From an uncultured Lachnospiraceae bacterium (GTDB lineage: Bacteria > Bacillota > Clostridia > Lachnospirales > Lachnospiraceae), in contig CAJUDZ010000017.1 in assembly GCA_910584965.1 (NCBI GenBank), forward strand, positions 1 through 64,000: a DNA stretch of 64,000 bases. Reading direction: 5' to 3'. Positions 17,517-27,310 of the stretch are shown piece by piece. The notes under the pieces were generated by a model, which was given only the letters and a program-made list of their open reading frames with translations, was not told the origin of the DNA and ran no database searches. The position numbers were made by a program, and so were the translations under genes. Each line of letters starts with the position of its first letter. Position 1 is the first letter of the stretch.

Positions 17517-18107
17517 ATGCGAAACTGGACAAAAATTTTGATTGTGATGATGGCGGCGTGCATGCTGGCCGGATGCGGCGGAGAAGCAACTCCTGACAGA
17601 AATACGGTATCCGTACAGAAAGACGGAACAATACAACAGACGATCGTTGATCAGTTTGAGCCGGAATATTATGATATAGAAGAACTGAGAGCGATGACCC
17701 AGGCGAAAATAGCGCAGCTTGGCGGGGCCGAGGCGGCTGTGATCTGTGATTCCATGGTGGCGGAAGAGGGCCGTATTGTCGTAAAGATGACCTATCAGAC
17801 GGATACGGATTACAGCAGCTTCAACAACAGGGAGATTTTCAGCGGCACCGTTTCCGAAGCGGCCGCGCAGGGATATACATTTCAGAACCTTGTCGGAACG
17901 GATGGCACGGCTGTCGGAGAGGAAGTCGTATCGTCTGCCGGAGAGGACCGCGTCATTTTCATACAGACAAAAGCGGGTGAAGAGCTGGATGTAAGCGTAT
18001 ATGGAAAGATCGTGTATGCGAGTGCGAATATGGCGCTTTCCGGACAGAAGAATGCCGCGATTGCCGCCGGAGAGGAAGACGTTCTTTCCTGTGTGGTATT
18101 TCGATAA
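17517..18107 (+). CDS. Predicted lipoprotein of unknown function
   Basis: A 196-residue exported lipoprotein: signal peptide with lipobox LAGC (Cys20), then a soluble acidic domain (YDIEELRAMTQAKIAQLGG, IVVKMTYQTDTDYSSFNN, FSGTVSEAAAQGYTFQ). I do not recognise the domain; the layout suggests an extracytoplasmic alpha/beta module. SD GGGGGAAAG. It has its own promoter and is 22 bp upstream of glyQS, so it may share that transcript. Confidence 0.75.
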   Translation: MRNWTKILIVMMAACMLAGCGGEATPDRNTVSVQKDGTIQQTIVDQFEPEYYDIEELRAMTQAKIAQLGGAEAAVICDSMVAEEGRIVVKMTYQTDTDYSSFNNREIFSGTVSEAAAQGYTFQNLVGTDGTAVGEEVVSSAGEDRVIFIQTKAGEELDVSVYGKIVYASANMALSGQKNAAIAAGEEDVLSCVVFR

Positions 18108-18129
18108 ATGAATGGAGGAAAATATAGCG

Positions 18130-19518
18130 ATGGAAAAAACAATGGAAAAAATTGTCGCGCTGGCGAAGGCGAGAGGTTTTGTGTATCCGGGGTCAGAGAT
18201 TTACGGCGGCCTTGCGAATACATGGGATTACGGTAACCTCGGCGTGGAACTGAAGAACAATGTCAAAAAGGCATGGTGGCAGAAGTTTATTATGGAGAGC
18301 CCTCATAATGTGGGCGTGGACTGTGCGATTTTAATGAATCCGCAGACATGGGTGGCTTCCGGCCATCTTGGCGGTTTTTCAGATCCCCTGATGGACTGCA
18401 AAGAATGCCATGAACGCTTCAGGGCTGATCAGTTAATCGAAGATTTTGCGAAAGAAAATCAAATAGAGCTGAAAGAGTCCATCGACGCGTGGACGCAGCA
18501 GCAGATGAAAGATTTTGTCGAGGAGCATAATATACCCTGTCCGACCTGCGGGAAGCATAACTTTACGGATATCAGACAGTTTAATCTGATGTTTAAAACT
18601 TTCCAGGGTGTTACGGAAGATGCCAAAAATACGGTCTATTTAAGACCGGAAACGGCGCAGGGTATTTTTGTCAATTTTAAAAATGTGCAGAGAACTTCCC
18701 GCAAGAAGATTCCGTTCGGTATCGGACAGATCGGTAAGTCCTTCCGGAATGAGATTACGCCGGGGAACTTTACGTTCCGTACAAGAGAGTTCGAACAGAT
18801 GGAGCTGGAATTTTTCTGTGAGCCAGGAACCGATCTGGAATGGTTCCAGTACTGGAGAGGCTTTTGCCGCGACTGGCTGCTTTCTCTCGGCATGAAAGAA
18901 GAGGAGATGAGACTGCGCGATCATTCGCCGGAGGAACTGTGTTTCTATTCCAAAGGAACGACGGATATCGAGTTCTTATTCCCGTTCGGCTGGGGCGAGC
19001 TGTGGGGCATTGCGGACAGAACGGATTATGACCTGACGCAGCATCAGAATACGTCGGGTGAGGATATGTCCTATTTTGATGACAGTAAAAATGAAAAATA
19101 CGTGCCGTATGTAATAGAGCCTTCGCTCGGCGCTGACCGCGTTGTGCTGGCTTTCCTCTGCGCGGCTTATGACGAAGAGGAAATCGGTGAGGGCGATGTC
19201 CGCACCGTACTGCATTTCCATCCGGCGCTTGCACCGGTGAAGATCGGCGTGCTCCCGCTGTCCAAAAAACTGAACGAGGGCGCGGAGAAAATTTTCACGG
19301 AATTGTCCAAAAAATATAACTGTGAATTCGATGACAGAGGCAATATCGGAAAGCGTTACAGAAGACAGGATGAAATCGGTACGCCGTTTTGCGTTACATA
19401 CGATTTCGATTCCGAAACCGATCAGTGTGTAACGGTCAGATTCCGCGATTCCATGGAACAGGAACGGGTGGCGATTTCCGGGCTTGACGCGTATTTTGCG
19501 GATAAATTCACCTTTTAA
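18130..19518 (+). CDS. glyQS: Glycine--tRNA ligase, single-chain type
   Basis: A 462-residue class II GlyRS of the alpha2 type. Motif 2 is [19 protein letters not shown], the nearby [13 protein letters not shown] loop is intact, and CPTCGKHNF forms part of a zinc insert. A C-terminal anticodon-binding domain is present (from about residue 365). The start at 18130 has GGAGG 11 nt upstream; an ATG at 18112 overlaps the SD itself and is rejected. No T-box leader could be seen in the short upstream gap. Next to alaS. Confidence 0.97.
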   Translation: MEKTMEKIVALAKARGFVYPGSEIYGGLANTWDYGNLGVELKNNVKKAWWQKFIMESPHNVGVDCAILMNPQTWVASGHLGGFSDPLMDCKECHERFRADQLIEDFAKENQIELKESIDAWTQQQMKDFVEEHNIPCPTCGKHNFTDIRQFNLMFKTFQGVTEDAKNTVYLRPETAQGIFVNFKNVQRTSRKKIPFGIGQIGKSFRNEITPGNFTFRTREFEQMELEFFCEPGTDLEWFQYWRGFCRDWLLSLGMKEEEMRLRDHSPEELCFYSKGTTDIEFLFPFGWGELWGIADRTDYDLTQHQNTSGEDMSYFDDSKNEKYVPYVIEPSLGADRVVLAFLCAAYDEEEIGEGDVRTVLHFHPALAPVKIGVLPLSKKLNEGAEKIFTELSKKYNCEFDDRGNIGKRYRRQDEIGTPFCVTYDFDSETDQCVTVRFRDSMEQERVAISGLDAYFADKFTF

Positions 19519-19569
19519 AAAGGGCATTGGACAGAACAGACGAACATAGGAAAGGATCATATCATTACG

Positions 19570-22209
19570 ATGAAAAAGTATGGTGTAAATGAGTTGAGAA
19601 GGATGTTCCTCGAGTTTTTTGAGAGCAAGGAACATCTGAAAATGAAAAGTTTTTCGCTTGTGCCGCATAACGACAACAGCCTTTTGCTGATCAATTCCGG
19701 CATGGCGCCCTTAAAGCCGTATTTTACCGGACAGGAAATACCGCCCAGGCGCAGGGTGACGACATGCCAGAAGTGCATCCGGACAGGCGATCTGGAAAAC
19801 GTGGGCAAGACGGCGAGACATGGTACTTTTTTTGAAATGCTCGGGAACTTTTCTTTCGGCGATTATTTCAAGCATGAGGCGATTGCATGGTGCTGGGAAT
19901 TTCTGACGGAAGTTGTCGGGCTGGATGCGGACAGGCTTTATCCTTCCATTTATGAAAACGACGAAGAGGCTTTTGAAATATGGAATAAAGAAATCGGCAT
20001 TGCGGCGGAACGGATTTACCGATTTGGTAAAGCCGATAATTTCTGGGAGCACGGTTCCGGTCCCTGCGGCCCCTGTTCCGAAGTCTACTATGACCGCGGC
20101 GAGCAGTATGGCTGCGGAAAACCGGACTGTACGGTAGGCTGCGACTGCGACCGGTATATGGAGATCTGGAACAACGTCTTTACGCAGTTCGATAACGACG
20201 GAAAAGGCAATTATACGGAACTGGTGCAGAAGAACATCGATACGGGGATGGGGCTTGAGCGGCTTGCCTCCGTCGTACAGGATGTGGATTCCATTTTTGA
20301 TGTGGATACGGTGCTTGCTCTCCGTACAAAAGTATGTGAAATTGCGGGCGTTTCCTATAAAGAAGATTATGATACGGATGTTTCCATCCGGATTATTACG
20401 GACCATATCCGTTCCGCGACTTTTATGATTTCCGACGGCATCATGCCGTCCAACGAAGGGCGCGGCTATGTATTGCGCCGTATTATCAGAAGAGCGGCGC
20501 GGCAGGGACGGAAGCTCGGTATTCAGGGAACGTTTCTTGCGGCGCTCGGCCGTACGGTAATTGAGGGTTCGAAGGACGGTTATCCGGAGCTGGAAGAAAA
20601 GAACGAATTTATTTTAAACGTACTGACTCAGGAAGAGAATAAGTTCAACAAGACCATCGATCAGGGGCTTAACATTTTAATGGAAATGGAAGAGAACCTG
20701 ACGAAAGAGGGCAAAAAGGAACTTTCCGGAGAAGATACCTTTAAATTATACGATACTTACGGTTTTCCCATCGACCTGACAAAGGAAATCCTCGAAGAAA
20801 AAGGATTCCATGTGGATGAAGAAGGATTCCGTGCGGCGATGGAGGAACAGAAAGTTAAGGCTCGTAAGGCCCGTAAGGTTACCAATTATATGGGCGCGGA
20901 CGTGACAGTCTATGAGTCTATCGATCCCGGAGTGACCTCCGTATTTGTCGGATACGATCAGCTCGTGCATGATTCCGTTATTTCGGTTCTGACAACGGAA
21001 ACGGAGCTGGTGGAAGCGCTGACGGACGGAGAGATCGGAACCATTTTCACGGACGAGACGCCTTTTTATGCGACGATGGGCGGGCAGGCCGGCGATACCG
21101 GCATCATCCGAAGCGAAAACGGTACGTTCCGGGTAGAAGAGACGGTGAAACTGTTAGGCGGTAAAGTGGGACATATCGGCCGCATGACTTCCGGCATGTT
21201 TAAAACCGGAGATACGGTGACATTGGAAGTGGATGCGGAAAGAAGAAGCGCAACCTGTAAAAACCACAGTGCGACCCATCTTTTACAGAAGGCGCTCCGT
21301 ATGGTGCTTGGAACCCATGTAGAGCAGTCCGGTTCCTATAATGACGGCGAAAGGCTTCGTTTTGATTTCTCCCATTTCTCGGCGATGACGGCGGAAGAAC
21401 TGGCAAAAGTGGAGCAGATCGTCAATGAGAAAATTGCGGAAAACATTCCGGTTGTTACAGAAGTTCTGACGATCGAAGAGGCGAAGAAAACCGGTGCGAT
21501 GGCGCTTTTCGGCGAAAAATACGGCGAAAAGGTGCGTGTTGTCGAGATGGGAGACTTTTCCAAAGAATTTTGCGGCGGTACTCATGTGGGCAGTACGGGC
21601 ATGATTTCTTCCTTTAAAATTGTTTCCGAGAGCGGCGTTGCGGCCGGCGTCAGAAGAATCGAAGCGCTGACCGGAACCGGCGTGCAGAAATATTATGCGG
21701 AGCTGGAAGAAAAGCTGGAAGAGGCATCGAAGATTTTAAAGACAACGCCTGTCAATCTGTTGGACAGATGCGAACATCTGATGGTGGAACTGAAGGCGCT
21801 GCAGAGTGAAAACGAGTCCTTAAAGAGCAAGGCGGCCAAAGATGCGCTGGGCGATGTCATGAATCAGGTAAAAGAAGTGAAGGGAACGAAGCTTCTGGCG
21901 GCCAAAGTATCCGGCGTGGATATGAACGGCCTGCGCGACCTGGGCGACCAGTTAAAAGAAAAGCTGGGAGAAGGCGTTGTCGTGCTCGCATCTGATAAAG
22001 ACGGCAAAGTGAACCTGATCGCGATGGCGACGGACGGTGCGATGGCGGCCGGAGCGCATGCGGGCAATCTGATCAAAGGGATTGCAGGTCTTGTCGGCGG
22101 AGGCGGAGGCGGCCGTCCGAATATGGCACAGGCCGGAGGAAAGAATCCGTCCGGCATGGATGCGGCGGTCGAAGAGGCGGCTAAAGTCCTGGAAGGACAA
22201 TTACATTGA
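19570..22209 (+). CDS. alaS: Alanine--tRNA ligase
   Basis: A 879-residue full-length AlaRS: catalytic core with FFESKEHLKMKS and GMAPLKPYFTG, tRNA-recognition region, editing domain with HSATHLLQKALR and CGGTHVG (zinc ligands for removal of mischarged Ser/Gly), and a C-terminal domain ending in a Gly-rich GLVGGGGGGRPNMAQAGG segment like other AlaRS C-Ala domains. The GG-rich stretch is normal for the family. About 50 bp after glyQS in the same direction. Confidence 0.98.
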   Translation: MKKYGVNELRRMFLEFFESKEHLKMKSFSLVPHNDNSLLLINSGMAPLKPYFTGQEIPPRRRVTTCQKCIRTGDLENVGKTARHGTFFEMLGNFSFGDYFKHEAIAWCWEFLTEVVGLDADRLYPSIYENDEEAFEIWNKEIGIAAERIYRFGKADNFWEHGSGPCGPCSEVYYDRGEQYGCGKPDCTVGCDCDRYMEIWNNVFTQFDNDGKGNYTELVQKNIDTGMGLERLASVVQDVDSIFDVDTVLALRTKVCEIAGVSYKEDYDTDVSIRIITDHIRSATFMISDGIMPSNEGRGYVLRRIIRRAARQGRKLGIQGTFLAALGRTVIEGSKDGYPELEEKNEFILNVLTQEENKFNKTIDQGLNILMEMEENLTKEGKKELSGEDTFKLYDTYGFPIDLTKEILEEKGFHVDEEGFRAAMEEQKVKARKARKVTNYMGADVTVYESIDPGVTSVFVGYDQLVHDSVISVLTTETELVEALTDGEIGTIFTDETPFYATMGGQAGDTGIIRSENGTFRVEETVKLLGGKVGHIGRMTSGMFKTGDTVTLEVDAERRSATCKNHSATHLLQKALRMVLGTHVEQSGSYNDGERLRFDFSHFSAMTAEELAKVEQIVNEKIAENIPVVTEVLTIEEAKKTGAMALFGEKYGEKVRVVEMGDFSKEFCGGTHVGSTGMISSFKIVSESGVAAGVRRIEALTGTGVQKYYAELEEKLEEASKILKTTPVNLLDRCEHLMVELKALQSENESLKSKAAKDALGDVMNQVKEVKGTKLLAAKVSGVDMNGLRDLGDQLKEKLGEGVVVLASDKDGKVNLIAMATDGAMAAGAHAGNLIKGIAGLVGGGGGGRPNMAQAGGKNPSGMDAAVEEAAKVLEGQLH

Positions 22210-22314
22210 TAAAGTATCGGAATCGGAAAGACTGATACCGGAAAACAGAATAAAGAAGAGATGTGCCTGACAGGCCCAAATATCGAAAACTAAGAGAAAG
22301 GCGTGGTTATTGAA

Positions 22315-23973
22315 ATGGAAACCGGAAATGGCAGAAAAATAAAGCATCTTGGAAGGAAACTGAATGCGGTAATGGCGTGCATGATGATCGCCGGCATTGC
22401 ATTAACAGTTGCACAGTGCGTTTATATGTTTTACAGACTGACGATGGATACAATACGGGAACAGTGTGTAACCGGAACAAATATTCTGGCTTACGAGCTG
22501 GAAAATTATGACGGTCCGGAAGACATGACACAGTTACTGGATGATTTGAAACGGGAGACCGGGTGCGAATTTACGATTTTTCATGGAGATGAGCGGGCTT
22601 ATACAACAATTTTGCAAGACGGTAAGCGGGCGGTTGGAACGAAGCTTTCCGCCGAGCTGAAAGAAACGATATTGGTAAAAGGAGAATCTTATGTTGGAAA
22701 TACCCAGATTCTGGGCGTAGATCATCTTTGCTCCTATGTACCGACAAAAGGAGAAGACGGCAAAATCAACGGGCTGATTTTTTCGGGTATTTCCATTTCC
22801 GACGCGAATGCACAGGTTGCTTCAACGGTAAAAGTGACCTGTGTGCTGGGCGGTGCGATGGTGTTTATCTGTATAGCGCTGCTGGCGGTTTATATCAGAA
22901 ATATTGTGTCGGCACCTTTAACCAAACTGACGGTTCTCGCGCAGACGATGGAACGCGGAGAGCTTGGATTAAACGGAAGCCAGAGCATGGAAATAGATAT
23001 TCATTCCAATAATGAAATCGGTTTTCTGGCGGAGACTTTCCAAAAGACCATTCTCCGCCTGAAAGGGTACATAGGCGAAATTTCAACGGTGCTGGAATCG
23101 ATCGCGCAGGGCGATCTGACGCTGGCGACAAAACAGGATTATGTCGGAGATTTTGCATCCATCAGGGAGTCGCTCGATAATATTCTGAATAAACTGAACA
23201 ACACGATGTCACAGATCGTAGAAAGTTCGGAACATGTATCGAACGGTTCCGAGCAGATGTCCATCGGCGCGCAGGCGCTCAGTCAGGGCGCGGTAGAACA
23301 GGCCAGCGCCGTGGAAGAACTGGACAGCAATATCTGTCAGATTTCCGAAGAGGTAGGGAAGACGGCCGAAAATGCCGTACAGGCCAGCCAGAAAGTGGAG
23401 GCTGTCGGTGCGCAGCTGATGGAAAGCAATCAGAAGATGCAGGAAATGATTGAGGCGATGGAAGCCATCGATGCGCGCTCCAACGAGATCGGAAAGATTA
23501 TCAAGACCATTGAAAATATTTCATCCCAGACGAATATTCTGGCACTGAATGCGGCTGTGGAAGCAGCCCGTGCGGGAGAGGTCGGCAAAGGGTTTGCGGT
23601 AGTAGCGGAAGAAGTACGGGAACTGGCAGGCAGAAGCGCCGAAGCGTCCAAATCAACGGCCGAGCTGATTGAACGTTCCATTGAAGCGGTAAAACAAGGC
23701 ACAAGGATTGCCAGCGAGACTGCGGAACAGTTGGTTATCGTTGTTTCCGGTGCGAATGAAGTCGTTGAGACGACGAATCTGATTGCGGAGGCAGCACGCG
23801 GACAGGCTGATGCCGTCTTTGAAATCAGGGAACAGATCAACCAGATTTCCAACGTGGTGCAGACCAACTCCGCAACGGCGGAAGAAAGCGCCGCTACAAG
23901 TCAGCAGCTCAGTTCGCAGGCTGGACTGCTCCGGAATATGATCTCCATGTTCCGGATAAAAAACAGAAGATAA
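22315..23973 (+). CDS. Methyl-accepting chemotaxis protein
   Basis: A 552-residue receptor: TM1 (about 15-40), a single Cache-like extracytoplasmic domain (about 42-180), TM2 (about 185-207), HAMP (about 208-262), and a cytoplasmic signalling domain with the hairpin tip [20 protein letters not shown]. Substrate unknown; the Cache domain suggests a small organic ligand. ATG at 22315 has GAAAGG 13 nt upstream, in a leader nearly identical to that of the 9056 gene. No che genes nearby, so it is an orphan receptor. Confidence 0.93.
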   Translation: METGNGRKIKHLGRKLNAVMACMMIAGIALTVAQCVYMFYRLTMDTIREQCVTGTNILAYELENYDGPEDMTQLLDDLKRETGCEFTIFHGDERAYTTILQDGKRAVGTKLSAELKETILVKGESYVGNTQILGVDHLCSYVPTKGEDGKINGLIFSGISISDANAQVASTVKVTCVLGGAMVFICIALLAVYIRNIVSAPLTKLTVLAQTMERGELGLNGSQSMEIDIHSNNEIGFLAETFQKTILRLKGYIGEISTVLESIAQGDLTLATKQDYVGDFASIRESLDNILNKLNNTMSQIVESSEHVSNGSEQMSIGAQALSQGAVEQASAVEELDSNICQISEEVGKTAENAVQASQKVEAVGAQLMESNQKMQEMIEAMEAIDARSNEIGKIIKTIENISSQTNILALNAAVEAARAGEVGKGFAVVAEEVRELAGRSAEASKSTAELIERSIEAVKQGTRIASETAEQLVIVVSGANEVVETTNLIAEAARGQADAVFEIREQINQISNVVQTNSATAEESAATSQQLSSQAGLLRNMISMFRIKNRR

Positions 23974-24057
23974 AATTTTTGCGGTTTGGTTCAGTCTGTT
24001 TGAAGGAAATACAATAATCCGTGAAAAGTCTGCGAAGGATAAGGAGGAAAACGAAGC

Positions 24058-24735
24058 ATGGCGATGTTGAGCAACGACTGGGCACAAGCGCTGGGAGCGG
24101 AGTTCAGAAAACCATATTATAAACAGCTCTATCAGTTTATCCGTGAAGAGTACGGCAAAGTAGTGGTTTATCCGCCGGCGGATGATATCTTCAATGCGTT
24201 TCATTTTACGCCGCTCAGCGATGTGAAAGTGCTTCTGCTCGGACAGGATCCCTATCACAATGAGCATCAGGCGCATGGTATGAGTTTTTCCGTACCGCCG
24301 GACCAGAAAGAGATTCCTCCTTCTTTACAGAATATCTATCAGGAACTGCATGATGACCTGGGATGCGATATTCCCAATAACGGTTATCTGAAAAAATGGG
24401 CGGACCAGGGCGTACTGCTTCTGAATACGGTGCTGACTGTGCGGGCGCATCAGGCCAATTCCCACCAGGGAAGAGGATGGGAAGAATTTACGGATGCGGT
24501 GATCCATGCCGTCAATGCACAGGAAAGACCAATCGTATACCTGCTGTGGGGGAGGCCGGCACAGAGCAAAATTCCGATGCTGACCAATCCCGGGCATCTG
24601 ATATTAAAGGCGCCGCATCCAAGCCCGTTATCCGCATACCGCGGCTTTTTCGGCTGTAAACATTTCAGCCAGGCCAATGAGTTTCTGAAGGCGAACGGCG
24701 CAGAGCCGATCGACTGGCAGATAGAAAATATATAA
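24058..24735 (+). CDS. ung: Uracil-DNA glycosylase
   Basis: A 225-residue family 1 UDG. The water-activating motif GQDPYHNEHQAHG, the uracil-binding core, NTVLTVRAHQANSH and the DNA-intercalation loop HPSPLSAYRGFFG are all present. Removes uracil from DNA in base-excision repair. SD AAGGAGG. Full length; same strand as its neighbours but with no evident functional link to them. Confidence 0.98.
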   Translation: MAMLSNDWAQALGAEFRKPYYKQLYQFIREEYGKVVVYPPADDIFNAFHFTPLSDVKVLLLGQDPYHNEHQAHGMSFSVPPDQKEIPPSLQNIYQELHDDLGCDIPNNGYLKKWADQGVLLLNTVLTVRAHQANSHQGRGWEEFTDAVIHAVNAQERPIVYLLWGRPAQSKIPMLTNPGHLILKAPHPSPLSAYRGFFGCKHFSQANEFLKANGAEPIDWQIENI

Positions 24736-24794
24736 CGTATTACGGGACTGGACAGCAAGAGATGACAGAATTGTGGAAAGGAGCGGTCTTACGA

Positions 24795-26066
24795 ATGAAA
24801 AAAGTACCGTTTGTGACAAAAGAAAAAATAGAAGAGATTACGAAAACGTATCCGACCCCGTTTCATATTTATGACGAGAAAGGCATCCGTGAAAATGCCA
24901 GAGCCGTTAAAGAGGCATTTGCGTGGAATAAAGGATTTAAAGAATATTTTGCGGTCAAGGCGACGCCCAATCCTTTTTTGATCGATATTCTGCATGAATA
25001 TAGCTGCGGATGTGACTGCTCCTCTCTGACGGAATTGATGCTGAGCAATGCGCTCGGTATTTGCGGGGAAGACGTGATGTTTTCTTCCAACGATACGCCG
25101 AAAGAAGACTATGAATATGCGGCAAAAATCGGCGCGATTATCAATCTGGATGATATTACGCATATTGATTTTCTGGAAAATATTCTTGGAAAACTGCCTG
25201 AGACGGTGAGCTGCCGCTATAATCCGGGCGGTGTTTTTAAGATGAGCAACGGCATTATGGATAACCCTGGTGATTCCAAATACGGTTTTACAACGGAACA
25301 GTTATTCGAGGGCTTTCGCATTTTAAAGAAAAAAGGCGTAAAACATTTCGGCCTTCATGCTTTTCTCGCCAGCAATACGGTGACAAACGAATATTATCCG
25401 CAGCTGGCCGGACAGCTTTTTGAGCTGGCCGTAAAACTGAAGGAAGAGACGGGAGCCGGCATTTCCTTTATCAATCTGTCCGGCGGTGTCGGCATTCCGT
25501 ATACACCGGAACAGGAACCCAATGACATCAGAGTGATCGGGGAAGGCGTGCGGAAGGTTTATGAAGAAATACTGGTTCCCGCGGGAATGGGCGATGTAGC
25601 GATCTATACGGAAATGGGCCGTTTTATGATGGGCCCTTACGGGGCGTTAGTTACACAGGCGATTCACGAGAAACATACGCATAAGGAATATATCGGTGTT
25701 GACGCCTGCGCGGTTAATCTGATGCGTCCCGCCATGTACGGCGCGTATCATCATATTACGGTGCTGGGCAAAGAGGATGCTGCCTGCGATCACAAATATG
25801 ACGTGACGGGCTCTCTTTGTGAAAACAACGATAAATTTGCGATAGACCGAATGCTGCCGGAAATCGAAAAAGGAGATTACCTTGTGATTCACGATGCGGG
25901 GGCGCACGGTCATGCGATGGGATATAACTACAACGGCAAATTAAGATCGGCAGAGCTTCTTCTGAAAGAAGACGGAAGCGTACAACTGATCAGGAGAGCG
26001 GAGACGCCGGAAGATTACTTTGCAACATTTGACTGCTTCGATGTATTTGAAAAAATGTGTGAATAG
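24795..26066 (+). CDS. lysA: Diaminopimelate decarboxylase
   Basis: A 423-residue fold-III PLP enzyme. The PLP lysine lies in YFAVKATPNPFLI; phosphate-binding glycines (LSGGVGIPY) and the C-terminal substrate motif around YTEMGRFMMGPYGALV and GSLCENNDKFA are present. It converts meso-diaminopimelate to L-lysine. ATG at 24795 is chosen from the MKKVPFV alignment start, with GAAAGG 13 nt upstream. The CGCDCSSLTEL segment is typical of the shorter clostridial form. Confidence 0.9.
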   Translation: MKKVPFVTKEKIEEITKTYPTPFHIYDEKGIRENARAVKEAFAWNKGFKEYFAVKATPNPFLIDILHEYSCGCDCSSLTELMLSNALGICGEDVMFSSNDTPKEDYEYAAKIGAIINLDDITHIDFLENILGKLPETVSCRYNPGGVFKMSNGIMDNPGDSKYGFTTEQLFEGFRILKKKGVKHFGLHAFLASNTVTNEYYPQLAGQLFELAVKLKEETGAGISFINLSGGVGIPYTPEQEPNDIRVIGEGVRKVYEEILVPAGMGDVAIYTEMGRFMMGPYGALVTQAIHEKHTHKEYIGVDACAVNLMRPAMYGAYHHITVLGKEDAACDHKYDVTGSLCENNDKFAIDRMLPEIEKGDYLVIHDAGAHGHAMGYNYNGKLRSAELLLKEDGSVQLIRRAETPEDYFATFDCFDVFEKMCE

Positions 26067-26135
26067 CGGTTATGGTAATTTGTAGAATAAAAAATTCTCG
26101 TAAAAAAGATCGGTAAACTTTTACCAAGAAATGTC

Positions 26136-26164
26136 TTGCCAATCGCTTGCAGTTATGATATTAT
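26136..26164 (+). promoter_or_regulatory. Promoter of tRNA-Leu
   Basis: TTGCCA (26136-26141), 17-bp spacer, extended -10 TGATATTAT (26156-26164), 18 bp before the tRNA. A GGTAAA-CT-TTTACC palindrome (26112-26125) lies just upstream and may end lysA transcription. Confidence 0.65.
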
Positions 26165-26182
26165 ATAACTCGGTTATAAAAT

Positions 26183-26265
26183 GCTGGTGTGTCGGAATGG
26201 CAGACGAGGCAGACTCAAAATCTGTTGCGGGCAACCGCGTGTGGGTTCAAGTCCCACCACCAGCA
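26183..26265 (+). tRNA. tRNA-Leu (CAA anticodon)
   Basis: An 83-nt tRNA: acceptor stem GCTGGTG/CACCAGC, discriminator A at 26265, anticodon loop CTCAAAA between CAGA and TCTG giving anticodon CAA (codon UUG), a long variable arm GCGG-GCAA-CCGC as expected for class II tRNAs, and T arm GTGGG-TTCAAGT-CCCAC. CCA is not encoded. Confidence 0.97.
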
Positions 26266-26287
26266 TTAAATAAAATCGCTGAATTCC

Positions 26288-26435
26288 TTATAGAAATGGA
26301 GTTTGGCGATTGTTTGATTTACAGACATTTTTCTGTTGCAGATTCCTGTCGGAAAGCCGCTCATCAAAATAAATATCTAACTGAGAATCATTTCCCGCAT
26401 CGCTGCTTTTGTGGGATTTCGTTTTTTCCTGCCAT
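26288..26435 (-). pseudogene. Decayed small gene downstream of an inverted repeat
   Basis: On the minus strand an ATG at 26435 has an ideal SD (GGAGG, 7 nt) and opens MAGKNEIPQKQRCGK before a stop. Skipping one base there continues as DSQLDIYFDERLS and NLQQKNVCKSNN to a stop at 26288, i.e. a ~48-residue protein with one indel. The SD lies inside the 14-bp inverted repeat. I do not recognise the product; the case rests on the SD and the coding-like composition. Confidence 0.3.
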
Positions 26436-26439
26436 AATA

Positions 26440-26485
26440 AAACCTCCAGACTGTGTAATTCTGTTTTACATCAGTCTGGAGGTTT
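26440..26485. repeat. Perfect 14-bp inverted repeat
   Basis: AAACCTCCAGACTG (26440-26453) and CAGTCTGGAGGTTT (26472-26485) form a strong hairpin with an 18-nt loop. It sits between tRNA-Leu and a minus-strand small gene. The T runs after it are short in both directions, so it may be a weak bidirectional terminator, or a structure that hides the GGAGG SD of the decayed gene beside it. Confidence 0.7.
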
Positions 26486-26529
26486 ACACAAACTTTAGGA
26501 CAATCCCCTGCTTGTGATTTGCCGTTTTC

Positions 26530-26700
26530 TTATTTCAAGGTTATATCCTCAATATTCACGCCCATAGATGATAATTTAGCGGTCGTAACCTTAATTAAAT
26601 AATCAAGTATTTCATTTTCATGACCACCATTTGCTTTTTTGATTTGCTGTAAATCTGTATATCTATCAATGGTTACTGTGATAAGTTCTTTTTCTGTCAT
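26530..26700 (-). CDS. Small hypothetical protein, 56 aa
   Basis: A 56-residue protein (MTEKELITVTIDRYTDLQQI ... SSMGVNIEDITLK). It has a consensus promoter of its own and GAAAGG 12 nt before the ATG at 26700, which is why that ATG is preferred to one 12 bp upstream. Family unknown; the charged, helix-rich composition resembles small accessory-region proteins. It is AT-richer than the flanking housekeeping genes and lies next to a tRNA, a common site for integrated DNA. Confidence 0.55.
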   Translation of the reverse strand: MTEKELITVTIDRYTDLQQIKKANGGHENEILDYLIKVTTAKLSSMGVNIEDITLK

Positions 26701-26763
26701 TTCTTGTACCATCCTTTCACCGCCTTTTTGATTGTATATGTTAGTCTTTGCTGCTACAATCTT

Positions 26764-26792
26764 ATTATAACGGAATGTTTGAAAAGTGTAAA
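26764..26792 (-). promoter_or_regulatory. Consensus promoter for the 56-aa gene
   Basis: On the minus strand TTTACA (26787-26792), 17-bp spacer, TATAAT (26764-26769), 64 bp upstream of the start codon. Confidence 0.75.
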
Positions 26793-26857
26793 CCTTATTC
26801 AGTTTTTACGAAAAAGTTTGCGGAATGTTTTTGTCGCCTTTTTCTTTTCCAGAGTCT

Positions 26858-26886
26858 TTGCAAAGCCCCCTGTTTTGGTATATAAT
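26858..26886 (+). promoter_or_regulatory. Promoter for the zf-HC2 gene and polA
   Basis: TTGCAA (26858-26863), 17-bp spacer, TATAAT (26881-26886), 54 bp before the start codon at 26941. Confidence 0.7.
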
Positions 26887-26940
26887 AAAAATCAAATGGT
26901 TTTCGAGATATCGCAGACAAAGCAGGAATAAGGGGAAAAG

Positions 26941-27264
26941 ATGGATTGTAAAGATGAAGAAAAAATGATTCCTGTATTTTTGCAGGATGAACTGGATATT
27001 AAGGTGCTGAATCAATTCATAGAACATATAGATGAATGTCCGGAATGTATGGAAGAACTTTCCATTCAGTTTCTGGTTGCGGAAGGTTTGGAACGGCTGG
27101 AGGCGGGCAATAATTTTAATTTACAGAAGGCGCTGACGACGAGGCTTTCGGATGCCAGATATCAGATCAAAATACGGCACGTTCTGTTATATACGCTGAT
27201 CTGTCTGGAAGCTGCGGTCGCCGCGGAAATCCTGATCGCGCTGATCATTGTATTTAAATTCTGA
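26941..27264 (+). CDS. zf-HC2 (anti-sigma-like) membrane protein
   Basis: A 107-residue protein with the HxxxCxxC zinc motif of anti-sigma factors (His29, Cys33, Cys36 in EHIDECPECMEEL), an amphipathic middle, and one C-terminal TM helix (about 82-105). Such proteins usually bind an ECF sigma factor, but no sigma gene is adjacent; the nearest sigma-like gene is at 9947. It is followed after 46 bp by polA and may be co-transcribed with it. Role uncertain. Confidence 0.7.
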   Translation: MDCKDEEKMIPVFLQDELDIKVLNQFIEHIDECPECMEELSIQFLVAEGLERLEAGNNFNLQKALTTRLSDARYQIKIRHVLLYTLICLEAAVAAEILIALIIVFKF

Positions 27265-27310
27265 AAATTTTCTGAATGGGTGCCCGTCAGAGCGGGCAGG
27301 GAGTGAAATT

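Noticed and set aside
18108..18129. T-box or glycine riboswitch upstream of glyQS
   Set aside because: There are only 22 bp before the start and no T-box or riboswitch motif in the preceding gene.
22082..22130. Gly-rich low-complexity run at the AlaRS C-terminus as an anomaly
   Set aside because: It is the normal GGGGGG segment of the AlaRS C-terminal domain.
26131..26517. 128-codon frame over tRNA-Leu
   Set aside because: It translates the tRNA itself and the inverted repeat; the antisense decayed gene is a better reading.
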